Origin: Solwaraspora sp. WMMA2065
GTDB lineage: Bacteria > Actinomycetota > Actinomycetes > Mycobacteriales > Micromonosporaceae
NCBI RefSeq assembly: GCF_030345075.1
Contig: NZ_CP128361.1
Coordinates: forward strand, 992,001 to 1,056,000
DNA: 64,000 bases
Direction of reading: 5' to 3'
Below the pieces are notes generated by a model. It saw only the letters and a program-made list of their open reading frames with translations. It was not told the origin of the DNA and ran no database searches. Below are positions 15,316-27,447 of the stretch, piece after piece. Each line of letters begins with the position of its first letter. Positions within the stretch are counted from its first letter, which is position 1. Made by a program: the position numbers and the translations under genes.

Positions 15316-16194
15316 ATGAGCGACAAGGTCGCCGTCGTCACCGGCGCCTCCTCCGGCATCGGCGAGGCCACCGCCCGCAAGCTGCGCGCCATGGGCTACC
15401 ACGTCTACGCCGTCGCCCGCCGGCTCGACCGGATCACCCCGTTGGCCGACGTCGGCATCCGGCCCGTGCGGGCCGACATCACCGACGACGCCGCGCTGGT
15501 CGACCTCGTCAAACAGGTACTGGCCGAATCCGGGCGGGTCGACGTGCTGGTCAACAACGCCGGGTATGGTTCGTTCGGCGCGGTCGAGGACGTGCCCTTG
15601 GACGAGGCCCGCCGCCAGTTCGACGTCAACGTGTTCGGCCTGGCCCGGCTGACGCAACTCGTGCTGCCGCAGATGCGCCGGCAGGGCAGTGGACGCATCG
15701 TCAACATCTCGTCAATCGGTGGGAAGATCCACGAGCCGCTCGGCGGCTGGTACCACGCCACCAAGTTCGCCGTCGAAGGACTCAGCGACTCGATGCGGAT
15801 GGAGCTCGCCCCACTCGGCATCGACGTGGTCGTCATCCAGCCCGGTGCGATCGCCACCGAGTGGCCCGCCATCGCCGGCCAGCATCTCCTCGACACCTCG
15901 GGTCGCGGCCCGTACGCCGACCAGGCGGCACTTGGCGCGGCCATCCTCGCGGTCGAGGACGGCCCGGCGTCGCCGCCCTCGGTGGTCGCCGACGCCGTCG
16001 CCAGAGCGGTGCGCGCCCGCCGGCCACGGACCCGCTACCCCGTCGGCCGGGCCGCCAGGGTGATCCTGGCGGCCCGGCGGATTCTGCCCGACCGTGTCTT
16101 CGACCGCTTCGTCCGTACCATGCTGCGCACCCTCGCCCGTGTCGTCGCCAGGCGCGACCCCGGCCAGGGTCGGCTCATCGGAAATCGCGCATGA
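15316..16194 (+). CDS. Short-chain dehydrogenase/reductase (SDR) oxidoreductase
   Basis: A 292-residue classical SDR with the nucleotide loop TGASSGIGEATARKL (about residues 8-22), NNAGYGSFG, the catalytic serine region VNISSIGG and the YHATK catalytic Tyr-Lys pair. The arginines after the second strand (YAVARRLDRI) suggest NADP(H). ATG 15316 has AAGGGAG seven bases upstream. It is controlled, by context, by the divergent TetR repressor. Substrate unknown; such TetR/SDR pairs often handle aldehydes, ketones or xenobiotics. Confidence 0.9.
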   Translation: MSDKVAVVTGASSGIGEATARKLRAMGYHVYAVARRLDRITPLADVGIRPVRADITDDAALVDLVKQVLAESGRVDVLVNNAGYGSFGAVEDVPLDEARRQFDVNVFGLARLTQLVLPQMRRQGSGRIVNISSIGGKIHEPLGGWYHATKFAVEGLSDSMRMELAPLGIDVVVIQPGAIATEWPAIAGQHLLDTSGRGPYADQAALGAAILAVEDGPASPPSVVADAVARAVRARRPRTRYPVGRAARVILAARRILPDRVFDRFVRTMLRTLARVVARRDPGQGRLIGNRA

Positions 16195-16246
16195 AACGCG
16201 CAACGTCAAGGAACACTGTCGACGCAGCCGGTGCCACGATCACCGG

Positions 16247-17125
16247 ATGAGTTTCGTTGTGCCCGTTGACCGCTGGACCCTGGCCCGTACGGCGTTGAGT
16301 GTCCTCACCGACCGATTCCAATCACTGCTGACAGTCGACAGTCAGCCGAAGGCGATGGCGACCCGCGACTGGACGGTGTCGGACACCGCCGCGCACGTGG
16401 TGAGCATCGCGATGCTGTACGTCACCCTCGTCGAGGGTGACGAGCCGCCGCTGCAGATCCCCGACATCCGCGCGGCCCTGTCCGCCGCGAACGTCGACAC
16501 CGTCGCCGACGTCAACGACCATGTGCTGCGGCACTTCACCGAACGCGACCCGGCTCGCCTCGCCGAACTGCTCGGCGAGGCGACCGACGCGATTCTCGCG
16601 GCGACCGCCCAGCTGCCGCCGGAAAGGACCGTCCAGTGGCTGGGCGACGCGCGGGTGCCGATCGCCGGCATGGTGGCACACCTGGTCAACGAGCTGCTGG
16701 TGCACGGCTGGGACATCGCCCGGGTGTTGCGCCGCCCCTGGTCGATGCCCGACGACTACGCGTCGCTGTACTTCGACCAGTTCTTTCTCGGGATGCTGCA
16801 CCACGACTACGGCGTCCTGCTGGACACCTCGCGGGCAATGCCGAAACGGCCGATCGCGGTGCAGTTCCGTTCTGCGTACACCCCGACCGCGACCGTCGTG
16901 CTCGGTGACGGACGGATCCGGCTCGCCCCACCGGACGACCCGGTCGACGTCCGGCTGCGGTTCCGTCCGGCCCGGTTCAACCTGATGCTGTTCGGTCGGA
17001 CCGGCACCGCCGTCGCCGCTCTGCGTCGCGACGTCGTCGTCGGAGGGCCGCGGCCGTGGCGCCTGCCCGCCTTCCTACGTGTCGTTCACATGCCGAACGC
17101 ACGCTACGCTCCCGCCGCACCGTAG
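16247..17125 (+). CDS. Maleylpyruvate isomerase family (mycothiol-dependent, DinB-like) protein
   Basis: A 292-residue protein with an N-terminal four-helix DinB/MDMPI_N domain. The characteristic metal-binding pattern is visible: WTVSDTAAHVV (His about 50), then AHLVNELLVHGWDIAR (Glu about 148, His about 152). The C-terminal third resembles an SCP2-like sterol-carrier domain. Members are mycothiol-dependent isomerases or transferases, consistent with an actinobacterial host. Start ATG 16247. It stands between the SDR gene and an AraC-type regulator; no clear operon partner. Confidence 0.8.
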   Translation: MSFVVPVDRWTLARTALSVLTDRFQSLLTVDSQPKAMATRDWTVSDTAAHVVSIAMLYVTLVEGDEPPLQIPDIRAALSAANVDTVADVNDHVLRHFTERDPARLAELLGEATDAILAATAQLPPERTVQWLGDARVPIAGMVAHLVNELLVHGWDIARVLRRPWSMPDDYASLYFDQFFLGMLHHDYGVLLDTSRAMPKRPIAVQFRSAYTPTATVVLGDGRIRLAPPDDPVDVRLRFRPARFNLMLFGRTGTAVAALRRDVVVGGPRPWRLPAFLRVVHMPNARYAPAAP

Positions 17126-17177
17126 GTTGGGCCGCGCCGGGCGGGAAGTGCCGACGGGGTGTGGCAGCATCGCCCGG

Positions 17178-17623
<446 letters not shown>

Positions 17624-17627
<4 letters not shown>

Positions 17628-18043
17628 CCGCCATGGACATCACGATTCACTCCAGCTTCCTGCCGCATGACGACGCCGACGCCGCGTTGGCCTTCTGGCG
17701 TGACCTGCTCGGCTTCGAACTGCGCCTGGACGTCGGCTACGACGGGATGCGCTGGCTCACCGTCGGCCCGGTCGACCAGCCCGGCACCGCGATCGTGCTG
17801 CACCCGCCGGGTGTCGACCCCGGCATCACCGACGACGAGCGCCGTACCATCACCGAGATGATGGCCAAGGGCACCTACGCCGGCATCCTGTTGGCCACCA
17901 GCGACCTCGACGGGGTCTTCGAGCGGCTGCAGGCCGGCGACGCGGACATCGTCCAGGAGCCGACCGAGCAGCCGTACGGGGTCCGCGACTGCGCCGTGCG
18001 GGATCCCGCCGGCAACCTGATCCGCATCCAGCAGACTCGATAG
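17624..18043 (+). CDS. VOC/glyoxalase-fold protein
   Basis: A 139-residue vicinal-oxygen-chelate protein (136 if ATG 17633 is the start). The N-terminal AALAFWRDLLGFELRLDVG and C-terminal CAVRDPAGNLIRIQQ are the two halves of the paired beta-alpha-beta-beta-beta fold found in glyoxalase I, bleomycin-binding and fosfomycin-resistance proteins. It sits between the AraC regulator and the UvrA-like ATPase; this suggests it binds or modifies a toxic small molecule. Specific activity cannot be read from sequence. Confidence 0.85.
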
Positions 18044-18056
18044 GTAGGGGATTTCG

Positions 18057-20428
<2,372 letters not shown>

Positions 20429-20444
<16 letters not shown>

Positions 20445-21217
20445 GCCCCGGCCCGGTCGGGTTCGGCCCGGTCGGGTTCGGCCCGGTCGAGTTCGGTGCG
20501 GACGCCGCGGGCGGTCGGGCCGGTCGTGGTGACCAGCACCGCCGGCCCGCCGGCCAGCGGCAGCCGGGCCGCGCCGGGGCCGAGCGGGCCGGCCGCCGGG
20601 GGCCCGCCGGCTGCCCACTCCGGCCGGACCACCAGCACCGAACCGGTCGCCTTCGCCCCGGCGAGCACCGCCGGCCCGGCCCAGCCGTCGGCGCGCGGCC
20701 CCACCGCCAGGTCGGTACGCAGCACCGTGCGGCCCGCGTACCGGACGGTGGTGTCGATCCGGGCGTCGCCGGACGGCTCACCGTCGCGCCCGCAGACCAG
20801 CTCCTCCCGCCACACCACGGCCGCGCCGTCGGCCAGCTCCACCACCGACCGGGACAGGTGGTGGCAGCCGGCGGCGGCGATCAACGGCTCCGGCAGCCAG
20901 CGCAGCTCGCCGCCGGTCGCAACCCGGACCAGCATCTGCAGCCTCGACCGGCGGCCGTCGGGTCCGGGCAACGCCAGCGACGCTGCGACAGTACGCAGAC
21001 ACACCCGCGCCCCCGGCCCGACGTCGACGTCCAGCCGCAGGTCGTCGCCGCCGAGCGGGCCGGCCGCCGCGCCGACCAGATGCACCTGGACCTCGTCGCC
21101 GGCGGCCGCTGCCGGGCCGGTACGGCGCAGCACCAGCGGCGGCTCGCCGCGCAGGCAGACCAGCCGGGTCCGCCCGGCGGCGTCGACCTCGGCGACCAGC
21201 CGGGCGTGGGCCCGCAT
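20429..21217 (-). CDS. ureD: Urease accessory protein UreD
   Basis: A 262-residue UreD/UreH, the scaffold that binds apo-urease and passes nickel to it together with UreF and UreG. ATG 21217 overlaps the ureG stop (TGATG), so it is the last gene of the operon. Visible family features are the FLRRTGPA-like N-terminal strand, GARVCLRTVAASLALPG, and WLPEPLIAAAGCHH. The C-terminus is tailed by three EPDRA-type repeats that come from a 15-bp DNA repeat and are probably disordered. The 3' end overlaps the convergent UvrA-like gene. Confidence 0.9.
20450..20494. repeat. 15-bp tandem repeat, three copies, inside the 3' end of ureD
   Basis: Three head-to-tail copies of GGCCCGGTCGGGTTC, the third with one change. 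In the ureD frame they encode a repeated EPDRA/ELDRA tail, so copy number can change without a frameshift. Confidence 0.9.
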
Positions 21218-21975
21218 CAGCCGGCGACCTCCGCCGGGGTCTGGGCGCGGGCCCGCAGCAGCCCCCGGATCCATTCGGCCACCGGCGTCGCCGTCCGGTC
21301 CTGCACCAGCGACAGGAACACCGTCGGCAGCTCGCCCCGGCGGGCGGCGGCGTCGCGTTGCATCACCGACAGGTCGGCGTTGACCAGCGGCGCCAGGTCC
21401 GTCTTGTTGATCACCAGCAGGTCGGCGGTGCTCACCCCGGGCCCGCCCTTACGCGGCACCTTGTCACCGCCGGCCACGTCGACCACGAAGATCTGCTGGT
21501 CGACCAGGCCCCGGCTGAACGTGGCGGTCAGGTTGTCCCCGCCACTTTCCACCAGCACCAGATCGAGGGTGCCCAACTGGTCGGACAGGTCCTCGATGGC
21601 GTCAAGGTTGGCGGAGATGTCGTCGCGGATCGCGGTGTGCGGGCAGCAGCCGGTCTCCACCGCCCGGACCCGCTCCGCCGGCAGGACGCCGTTGCGCAGC
21701 AGGAAGTCGGCGTCCTCGGTGGTGTAGATGTCGTTGGTGACCACGGCCAGCCGCAACTCGTCGGCGAGCGCCCGGCACAGCGCGGCGACCAGCGCGGTCT
21801 TGCCGGAGCCGACCGGCCCGCCGATGCCGATCCGCAGCGCGGGGGAGCCGTCCGGCAGCCGGGGCGGGTGCGGGTCGACCCCCGGATCGGGGTGGGTGTG
21901 CGGTACCTCCCCGTCGGTGTGCGCGTGCGGTTCGGCGGACCCGCCGTGGACGTGGGTGTGTGGTTCAGGACGCAA
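21217..21975 (-). CDS. ureG: Urease accessory GTPase UreG with histidine-rich N-terminus
   Basis: A 252-residue SIMIBI GTPase that delivers nickel during urease activation. Walker [17 protein letters not shown] (about residue 50), [13 protein letters not shown], the invariant nickel-binding [13 protein letters not shown] (Cys-Pro-His) and the NKTDLAP guanine-specificity motif are all present. TTG 21975 is chosen since GGGAGGT lies eight bases upstream inside the end of ureF. The first 40 residues hold about nine histidines (HTHVHGG, HAHTDG, HTHPDPG), as in UreG/HypB proteins that store nickel. It overlaps ureF by 11 bp and ureD by 3. Confidence 0.95.
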   Translation of the reverse strand: MRPEPHTHVHGGSAEPHAHTDGEVPHTHPDPGVDPHPPRLPDGSPALRIGIGGPVGSGKTALVAALCRALADELRLAVVTNDIYTTEDADFLLRNGVLPAERVRAVETGCCPHTAIRDDISANLDAIEDLSDQLGTLDLVLVESGGDNLTATFSRGLVDQQIFVVDVAGGDKVPRKGGPGVSTADLLVINKTDLAPLVNADLSVMQRDAAARRGELPTVFLSLVQDRTATPVAEWIRGLLRARAQTPAEVAG

Positions 21976-22672
21976 AGAGACGCACCTCCCAGGTGGCGTG
22001 GTGTTCGGCGTCGACCTCCGGGATCGGGGCCGAGCCGGCGGGCAGGTCGTCGACCGGCCGGTCGGCCAGGGCGGCCGCCCCGGCGGCGACCGCGTCGATG
22101 TCCGGCGCGAGCCGGGCCAGCAGGCCGTGCACCGCGTACGGGTCGAGGCCGAGCAGCCGCACGGCGGCGCTGGCCGGTCCGGTGACGGCGGTGTATGCGG
22201 CGGCCAGCGCCGCATCGGCCGGGCCGAGGCCGGCGGCGGCGGCGACCACGCCGAGCGCGACCGGCTGGTGGCGGTCCCGGGGGCCGCCCGCCGGCAGCGC
22301 CCAGATGCCCCGTCCGGCGCGCAGCAACGCCCGGCCCTGTGCCCGCGACGCGCGGCGCAGCGCGGGCGACGGGGTGCGGGCGTCGATACCGTCGTCGAGC
22401 GCGTCCAGCCGGCCGGCGGCTCCGGTCGCGGTGGCACCGTGGGCTGCCGCTGCGCTGGCCGTGGCAGCCGCAGCGAACGCGGCGGCGGTACGCCCACCGG
22501 TGGTGAGCCGGCCGGTCAGGTACGCCGCCACGCCGGCCAGGTCACGGACCCGGCCGGCGACGACGGCCGCCTCCAGCCCGCTGGAGTGGGCATGCCCGCC
22601 GGCCGGCAACCGGCCATCGGCCAGCACCAGCAGCGTGGCGAGCCCGCTCATCGGCGGGTCCGGGCGTGACAC
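21965..22672 (-). CDS. ureF: Urease accessory protein UreF
   Basis: A 235-residue all-alpha UreF, which joins UreD and UreG in the urease activation complex. [21 protein letters not shown] near the N-terminus is the typical family start (usually LxDSRLPxGGHxHSxGLE). GTG 22672 is used, but ATG 22651 (MSGLATLLV) is equally possible; neither has a strong ribosome site. The middle is alanine-rich and low in complexity. It is 20 bp downstream of ureC and overlaps ureG. Confidence 0.9.
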   Translation of the reverse strand: MSRPDPPMSGLATLLVLADGRLPAGGHAHSSGLEAAVVAGRVRDLAGVAAYLTGRLTTGGRTAAAFAAAATASAAAAHGATATGAAGRLDALDDGIDARTPSPALRRASRAQGRALLRAGRGIWALPAGGPRDRHQPVALGVVAAAAGLGPADAALAAAYTAVTGPASAAVRLLGLDPYAVHGLLARLAPDIDAVAAGAAALADRPVDDLPAGSAPIPEVDAEHHATWEVRLFAS

Positions 22673-22692
22673 ATCGTCATCATCGCCGGCGG

Positions 22693-24429
22693 TCAGAACA
22701 GGAAGTAGCGCTGCGCCATCGGCAGCTCCACCGCCGGAGCCGGCTCGATCGTCTCCCCGTCGATGCGTACCGTGAACGTGTCCGCGTCGATCTCGATCCG
22801 GGGGGTGGCGTCGTTCAGCGGCATGTCGGCCTTGCCCCGCCGCCGGGTGTCGGCGACCGGGGCGAGCCGGCGACGGATCCCGAGCCGGTCACCGAGCAGC
22901 GCGTCGATCGCAGCCGGCGCGACGAACGCCAGGCTGGTGGCGGCCGGCACGGTGCCGTACGCGCCGAACATGGGCCTCGGCAGCATCGGCTGCGGGGTCG
23001 GGATGGACGCGTTCGCGTCGCCCATCTGCGCCCAGGCGATCATGCCGCCCTTGATCACCAGATGCGGCCGTACGCCGAAGAACGCCGGATCCCACAGCAC
23101 CAGGTCGGCCAGCTTGCCCGGCTCGACCGAGCCGACCTCGCCCTCGACGCCGTGCGCCACCGCCGGGCAGATCGTGTACTTAGCCACGTACCGTCGGGCC
23201 CGCATGTTGTCGGCCGGCCCGTCGCCGGGCAGCGCGCCACGGCGCGCCTTCATCACGTGCGCGGTCTGCCAGGTCCGCATGACCACCTCGCCGACGCGCC
23301 CCATCGCCTGCGAGTCGGAGCCGATCATCGAGATGGCGCCGAGGTCGTGCAGGATGTCCTCCCCGGCCATCGTGCTGGGCCGGATCCGGCTCTCGGCGAA
23401 CGCCAGGTCCTCCGGCACGCTCGGGTTCAGATGGTGGCAGACCATCAGCATGTCGAGGTGCTCGTCGAGGGTGTTGACGGTGTGCGGGCGGGTCGGGTTG
23501 GTCGACGACGGCAGCACGTTCGGCTCGGCGGCGACCCGCATGATGTCCGGCGCGTGCCCGCCGCCGGCCCCTTCGGTGTGGTACGCGTGGATCGACCGGC
23601 CGGCGATCGCGCCCAGGGTGGACTCCACGTACCCGGCTTCGTTGAGGGTGTCGGTGTGGATCGCCACCTGCACACCGGAGGCGTCGGCCACCCGCAGGCA
23701 GGCGTCGATCGCCGCCGGGGTGGTGCCCCAGTCCTCGTGCAGCTTGAACCCGCCGGCGCCGCCGCGCAGCTGCTCCCACATGGATTCTTCGCTGACCGTG
23801 TTGCCCTTGCCGAGCAGCAGCACGTTGACCGGCCACGGGTCGAGCGCGGCGAGCATCATGCCCAGGTGCCACGGGCCGGGGGTGACCGTGGTCGCCTTGC
23901 TGCCCTCGGCCGGCCCGGTGCCGCCGCCCATGATGGTGGTGACGCCGCTGGCCAGCGCTGTCTCCAGGATCTGCGGGCAGATCAGGTGTACGTGGCTGTC
24001 GATCGCCCCGGCGGTGAGGATCTTGCCGTTGCCGGCGATTATCTCGGTGCCCGGCCCGATCACCAGGTCGGGGTGCACCCCGTCCATCGTGTCCGGGTTG
24101 CCGGCCTTGCCGAGCGCGACGATCCGGCCGTCTCGGATGCCGACGTCGGCCTTGACGACGCCCCAGTGGTCGAGCACCACCGCGCCGGTGATCACCGTGT
24201 CGGGTGCCCCTTCGGCCCGGGTGGCCAGGGACTGGCCCATCGACTCGCGGATCACCTTCCCGCCGCCGAAGACCACCTCGTCGCCGTACGCCGGGGTTCC
24301 GTCGGCGCCGGGCGGCGCGCAGCGGTCCTCCTCGACCTCGATCAGCAGGTTGGTGTCCGCCAGCCGGATCCGGTCACCGGTGGTCGGGCCGAGCAGTGCG
24401 GCGTACCGCCGCCGGTCCAGGGTGCTCAC
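22693..24429 (-). CDS. ureC: Urease subunit alpha
   Basis: A 578-residue catalytic subunit, hydrolysing urea to ammonia and carbamate at a di-nickel centre. Visible are the HxH ligand pair in [12 protein letters not shown] (about residue 143), the lysine that becomes carbamylated in [10 protein letters not shown] (about 226), HTDTLNE (about 255) and the mobile-flap Cys-His in [20 protein letters not shown] (about 330). GTG 24429 overlaps the ureB stop. Length is normal and all nickel ligands seem intact, so the enzyme should be functional. Confidence 0.97.
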   Translation of the reverse strand: MSTLDRRRYAALLGPTTGDRIRLADTNLLIEVEEDRCAPPGADGTPAYGDEVVFGGGKVIRESMGQSLATRAEGAPDTVITGAVVLDHWGVVKADVGIRDGRIVALGKAGNPDTMDGVHPDLVIGPGTEIIAGNGKILTAGAIDSHVHLICPQILETALASGVTTIMGGGTGPAEGSKATTVTPGPWHLGMMLAALDPWPVNVLLLGKGNTVSEESMWEQLRGGAGGFKLHEDWGTTPAAIDACLRVADASGVQVAIHTDTLNEAGYVESTLGAIAGRSIHAYHTEGAGGGHAPDIMRVAAEPNVLPSSTNPTRPHTVNTLDEHLDMLMVCHHLNPSVPEDLAFAESRIRPSTMAGEDILHDLGAISMIGSDSQAMGRVGEVVMRTWQTAHVMKARRGALPGDGPADNMRARRYVAKYTICPAVAHGVEGEVGSVEPGKLADLVLWDPAFFGVRPHLVIKGGMIAWAQMGDANASIPTPQPMLPRPMFGAYGTVPAATSLAFVAPAAIDALLGDRLGIRRRLAPVADTRRRGKADMPLNDATPRIEIDADTFTVRIDGETIEPAPAVELPMAQRYFLF

Positions 24430-24854
24430 GCCGTGCCTCCCGTCTCACCGGTGCCCGCCTGGTCGGCCGGGCGCCCGGCGCCCGTACCGCCGGCCGGGCC
24501 GCGCCCGTCCAGCTCGCCGCCGCATTCGCCGCGCAGCCCGGCGACGATCCGCCGACCGCCGAACGGCACCAGGGTGACCTCCCGGTCGACGCCGGGCTCG
24601 AAGCGCACCGAGGTGCCGGCCGGCACCGCCAGCCGGTGACCCCACGCGGCGGACCGGTCGAAGTCCAGCGCCGGGTTGGCCTCGGCGAAGTGGTAGTGCG
24701 AGCCGACCTGCACCGGCCGGTCGCCAGTGTTGACGACCGGCAGGGTCAGCACCGGACGGCCGGGATGGAGGGTGACCGGCCCGTCGCCGGGGATCAGTTC
24801 ACCGGGAACGACTGTGCCGCCGTCGGTGCCCGACGGCGTGGATGGTGCGCTCAA
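24426..24854 (-). CDS. ureB: Urease subunit beta
   Basis: A 142-residue UreB. The conserved core [35 protein letters not shown] and [17 protein letters not shown] through [10 protein letters not shown] is intact; about 30 extra glycine-rich residues follow at the C-terminus compared with the usual 100-110. The start appears to be TTG 24854, 8 bp after the ureA stop. The beta subunit forms the trimeric urease shell with UreA and UreC. It overlaps ureC by 4 bp. Confidence 0.95.
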   Translation of the reverse strand: MSAPSTPSGTDGGTVVPGELIPGDGPVTLHPGRPVLTLPVVNTGDRPVQVGSHYHFAEANPALDFDRSAAWGHRLAVPAGTSVRFEPGVDREVTLVPFGGRRIVAGLRGECGGELDGRGPAGGTGAGRPADQAGTGETGGTA

Positions 24855-24862
24855 TCTCGCTC

Positions 24863-25165
24863 CTAGGAGATCGGCTCGTGTACGGTGACCAGCTTCGTCC
24901 CGTCGGGGAAGGTGGCTTCCACCTGCACCTCGGGGAGCATCTCCGGCACTCCGTCGAGCACGTCCTCGCGGCCGAGCACGGTGCGCCCGGCCTCCATCAG
25001 CTCCGCCACGCTGCGGCCGTCCCGGGCACCTTCCAGCAGGAAGGCGGTGATCACCGCGGTCGCCTCCGGGTGGTTGAGCCGGATGCCCCTCTCACGGCGC
25101 TTCCAGGCCACGTCGGCTGCGACGTGGATGAGCAGTCGCTCCTGCTCGTGCCGGGTGAGAAACAA
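24863..25165 (-). CDS. ureA: Urease subunit gamma
   Basis: Exactly 100 residues, the normal UreA length, when translation begins at TTG 25165, which has GGAGGT five bases upstream. [26 protein letters not shown] at the N-terminus and a C-terminal [21 protein letters not shown] are the family hallmarks. An in-frame extension to 25228 is unsupported. It is the first gene of the urease operon and the candidate GlnR box lies 57-72 bp upstream. Confidence 0.95.
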   Translation of the reverse strand: MFLTRHEQERLLIHVAADVAWKRRERGIRLNHPEATAVITAFLLEGARDGRSVAELMEAGRTVLGREDVLDGVPEMLPEVQVEATFPDGTKLVTVHEPIS

Positions 25166-25221
25166 GCCGGACCTCCATGAGCGATCGAGACCTGGGTCGT
25201 GCCAGATGCTGGCATTCTGAC

Positions 25222-25237
25222 ATTTCAATCACGTTAC
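25222..25237 (-). promoter_or_regulatory. Candidate GlnR box upstream of ureA
   Basis: On the minus strand the sequence reads GTAAC-GTGATT-GAAAT, matching the a-site/b-site pair of the actinobacterial nitrogen regulator GlnR (gTnAC, six bases, GaAAc) at 9 of 10 informative bases. It sits 57-72 bp before the ureA start codon, a normal place for an activator. No second pair is evident. The rest of 25166-25416 shows no gene. Confidence 0.55.
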
Positions 25238-25416
25238 GTACGCGTATCCGCTGTCTGGGTGTCACCTGCTGTCCGGCCTGGTACGCACGGGTCGGCTCAC
25301 CTGCGGCGACTTCGCAGGGCAGCCCGTCCGAAGTCCGGGTGCGATGCAACCAGGCAGGGTCGAGCCGGCCGAACGGGCGGAAGCTGCGGCCACGGCGTAC
25401 CGGCTAGCCTGCCGTT

Positions 25417-26028
25417 ATGGCAAGCGCCGAGTTGGACGAGTTGATCGTCGCGGACGCCGAGGCGTTGCGCGGGTGGTTGTCGGCCAACCACGGCACATCG
25501 CCCGGAGTGTGGCTCGCCCTGACCAGGAAGGGCGGCACAGTCACCACCCTGACCTGGCAGCAGGCGGTCGACGAGGCGCTGTGCTTCGGCTGGATCGATG
25601 GGCAGGCTCGGAAGCGGGATGAGCAGACTTCCTGGATCCGGTTCACCCCGCGCCGGACCCGCAGCTCCTGGTCACAGCGCAACGTCGCCCACGTGGCCCG
25701 GTTGGAGGCACAGGGGCGGATGATGCCGTCCGGCCGTGCTGCGGTGGACGCGGCGAAGGGAGACGGACGGTGGGCGGCCGCCTATGCGCCGCCTTCGGAA
25801 GCCGTGGTGCCGGCCGATCTGCTCGCTGCGATCGCCGCTGACCCCGCCGCCCAGGCAATGTTCGACGTACTCACCAGGACCAACCGTTTTGCCCTCATCA
25901 ACCGGGTGATTGGCGTCAAACGGGCGCAGACCCGCGAGCGGAAGATCGGCGAGATCGTCGCCATGCTGGCCCGGCACGAAACGATCTACCCGCAGAGAGC
26001 CAGGCCGCCGCAGTCGGCCACGTCGTGA
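25417..26028 (+). CDS. YdeI/OmdA-like family protein
   Basis: A 203-residue protein matching the YdeI family (bacteriocin-protection or OmdA type): SANHGTSPGVWLALTRKGG, the core VDEALCFGWIDGQARKRDEQTSWIRFTPRR (residues about 48-80), W-S-x-R-N and a C-terminal region containing LTRTNRFALINRVIG and the RERKIGEIVAMLARHE helix. The biochemical role of the family is not settled. It is monocistronic, with an ATG at 25417, and converges on the antiporter gene. Confidence 0.75.
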   Translation: MASAELDELIVADAEALRGWLSANHGTSPGVWLALTRKGGTVTTLTWQQAVDEALCFGWIDGQARKRDEQTSWIRFTPRRTRSSWSQRNVAHVARLEAQGRMMPSGRAAVDAAKGDGRWAAAYAPPSEAVVPADLLAAIAADPAAQAMFDVLTRTNRFALINRVIGVKRAQTRERKIGEIVAMLARHETIYPQRARPPQSATS

Positions 26029-26064
26029 TGGCCGTACGCGGTCCGGCGTGCCGCGACCCTGTCG

Positions 26065-27297
26065 TCAGTCTTCCGACGACTGATCCGGGCCGTGGCTGGT
26101 GTCGGCCCTTGGGCGCCGGAAGCGGTCGTGCCAGGCCGGTGTCTCCCGTTCGTCGTCGAACGCGTTGGCGATCACCACGTCGGTCGACGAGTGCAGCAGG
26201 ATCGAGATCACGATGGTCAGGGCGACCAGGTGGAACACCTCGTCGGCGGCGTCGATGCCGGACTTGAGCACGATCAGGCCGTACACCACCGACGCGAAGC
26301 CCTTCGGCCCGAACCACATGGCCGCCGCCTGCTCCCGGGGTGCCAGGCCGGAGCGGACGAACGCGATCGCCAGCGCCACCGGCCGGGCGACGAAGATGGC
26401 CAGCACCGCGAAGACCCAGCCCGGCCAGGAGATCTCGCCGAGGAACTCGATCGAGATGAGCGCGCCGAAGACCAACAGCGCGGCGAGTTTGAGCAACTCG
26501 GAGACGCTCTCGCCGAAATGCTCGAACGCGGCCCGCTGACGCGGGCCGAAGGTGGCGATGGTGCTGCCGGCGGCGAACGCGGCCAGGAACAGGTTGCCGT
26601 GGGTGGCCTGCCCGAGCGCCAGTACCAGCAGGCCGATCGCCACCCCGTTGAGCGGCGCGTACAGGGCCGACGCGGAGAACCACCGGGTCCGTTCCAGGGC
26701 GATCGCCAGTGCGGGGACGGCGACTCCGATGGCCAGGCCGACGGCGAGTTCGGTGGCCAGTTCGTCGAGGTGCAGGTCGCCGGAGCCGGTGGCGATCGCC
26801 AGGAACAGGATCACGAACGGCAATGCGAGGCCGTCGTTGATCCCGGACTCGACGTTGAGCAGATGCCGCAGCCGGTACGGCACCTTCTCGTTGCCGACCA
26901 GCGCGGCGGCGAACACCGGGTCGGTCGGGGCCAGCACCGCGCCGATCAGCAGCGATTCCGCCCAGCCCAGCCCAGCCACGTAGTGGGCCAGCACCGCGGT
27001 GATCAACAGGGTGAGTGGCAGCCCCCAGCCCAGCGCCCGACCGGGCAGCCGCCAGGCGGAGCGCAGGTCCTGCCAGCCGACCCGCATCCCGTCGGTGAAC
27101 AGCACGGCGAACAGCGCCAGCTCGGCGAGGGTGTTGACGATCGACGAGTCGGCCTGCACGTCCAGCACGCCGGTGGTCTGCGGCCCGAGTAGGAAGCCGG
27201 CCACCAGGAACAACGCCGCCGTGGACAGGATGGTGCGGTGGGCCAGCGCCGACACCAGCACGGCGAGTAGCAGTACGGCGGCGAAACTCAGCAGCAT
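26065..27297 (-). CDS. CPA1-family Na+(K+)/H+ antiporter
   Basis: A 410-residue membrane protein with about 12 predicted helices. APTDPVFAAALVG and the ESGINDGLALPFV ion-binding motif (Asn-Asp pair, about residues 150-160) identify a CPA1/NhaP-type cation:proton antiporter; GPKGFASVVYGL near the C-terminus is also conserved. ATG 27297 has GGAG five bases upstream. The short basic, acidic C-terminal tail is cytoplasmic. It is divergent from aspS, 150 bp apart. Confidence 0.9.
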   Translation of the reverse strand: MLLSFAAVLLLAVLVSALAHRTILSTAALFLVAGFLLGPQTTGVLDVQADSSIVNTLAELALFAVLFTDGMRVGWQDLRSAWRLPGRALGWGLPLTLLITAVLAHYVAGLGWAESLLIGAVLAPTDPVFAAALVGNEKVPYRLRHLLNVESGINDGLALPFVILFLAIATGSGDLHLDELATELAVGLAIGVAVPALAIALERTRWFSASALYAPLNGVAIGLLVLALGQATHGNLFLAAFAAGSTIATFGPRQRAAFEHFGESVSELLKLAALLVFGALISIEFLGEISWPGWVFAVLAIFVARPVALAIAFVRSGLAPREQAAAMWFGPKGFASVVYGLIVLKSGIDAADEVFHLVALTIVISILLHSSTDVVIANAFDDERETPAWHDRFRRPRADTSHGPDQSSED

Positions 27298-27447
27298 GTG
27301 AACTCCGGGACCGGCGGCGAGCGGTGGTGATGGTGTCGGGCCCGGTGATGGTACGTGCCGGCGGGGTCGGGATCGGCGCGGACCGGTACCGGACGGGCTG
27401 ACACAATGCGGAAGCAGTCCCGTACCCGCGATGAGGAGTTCCGTGCC

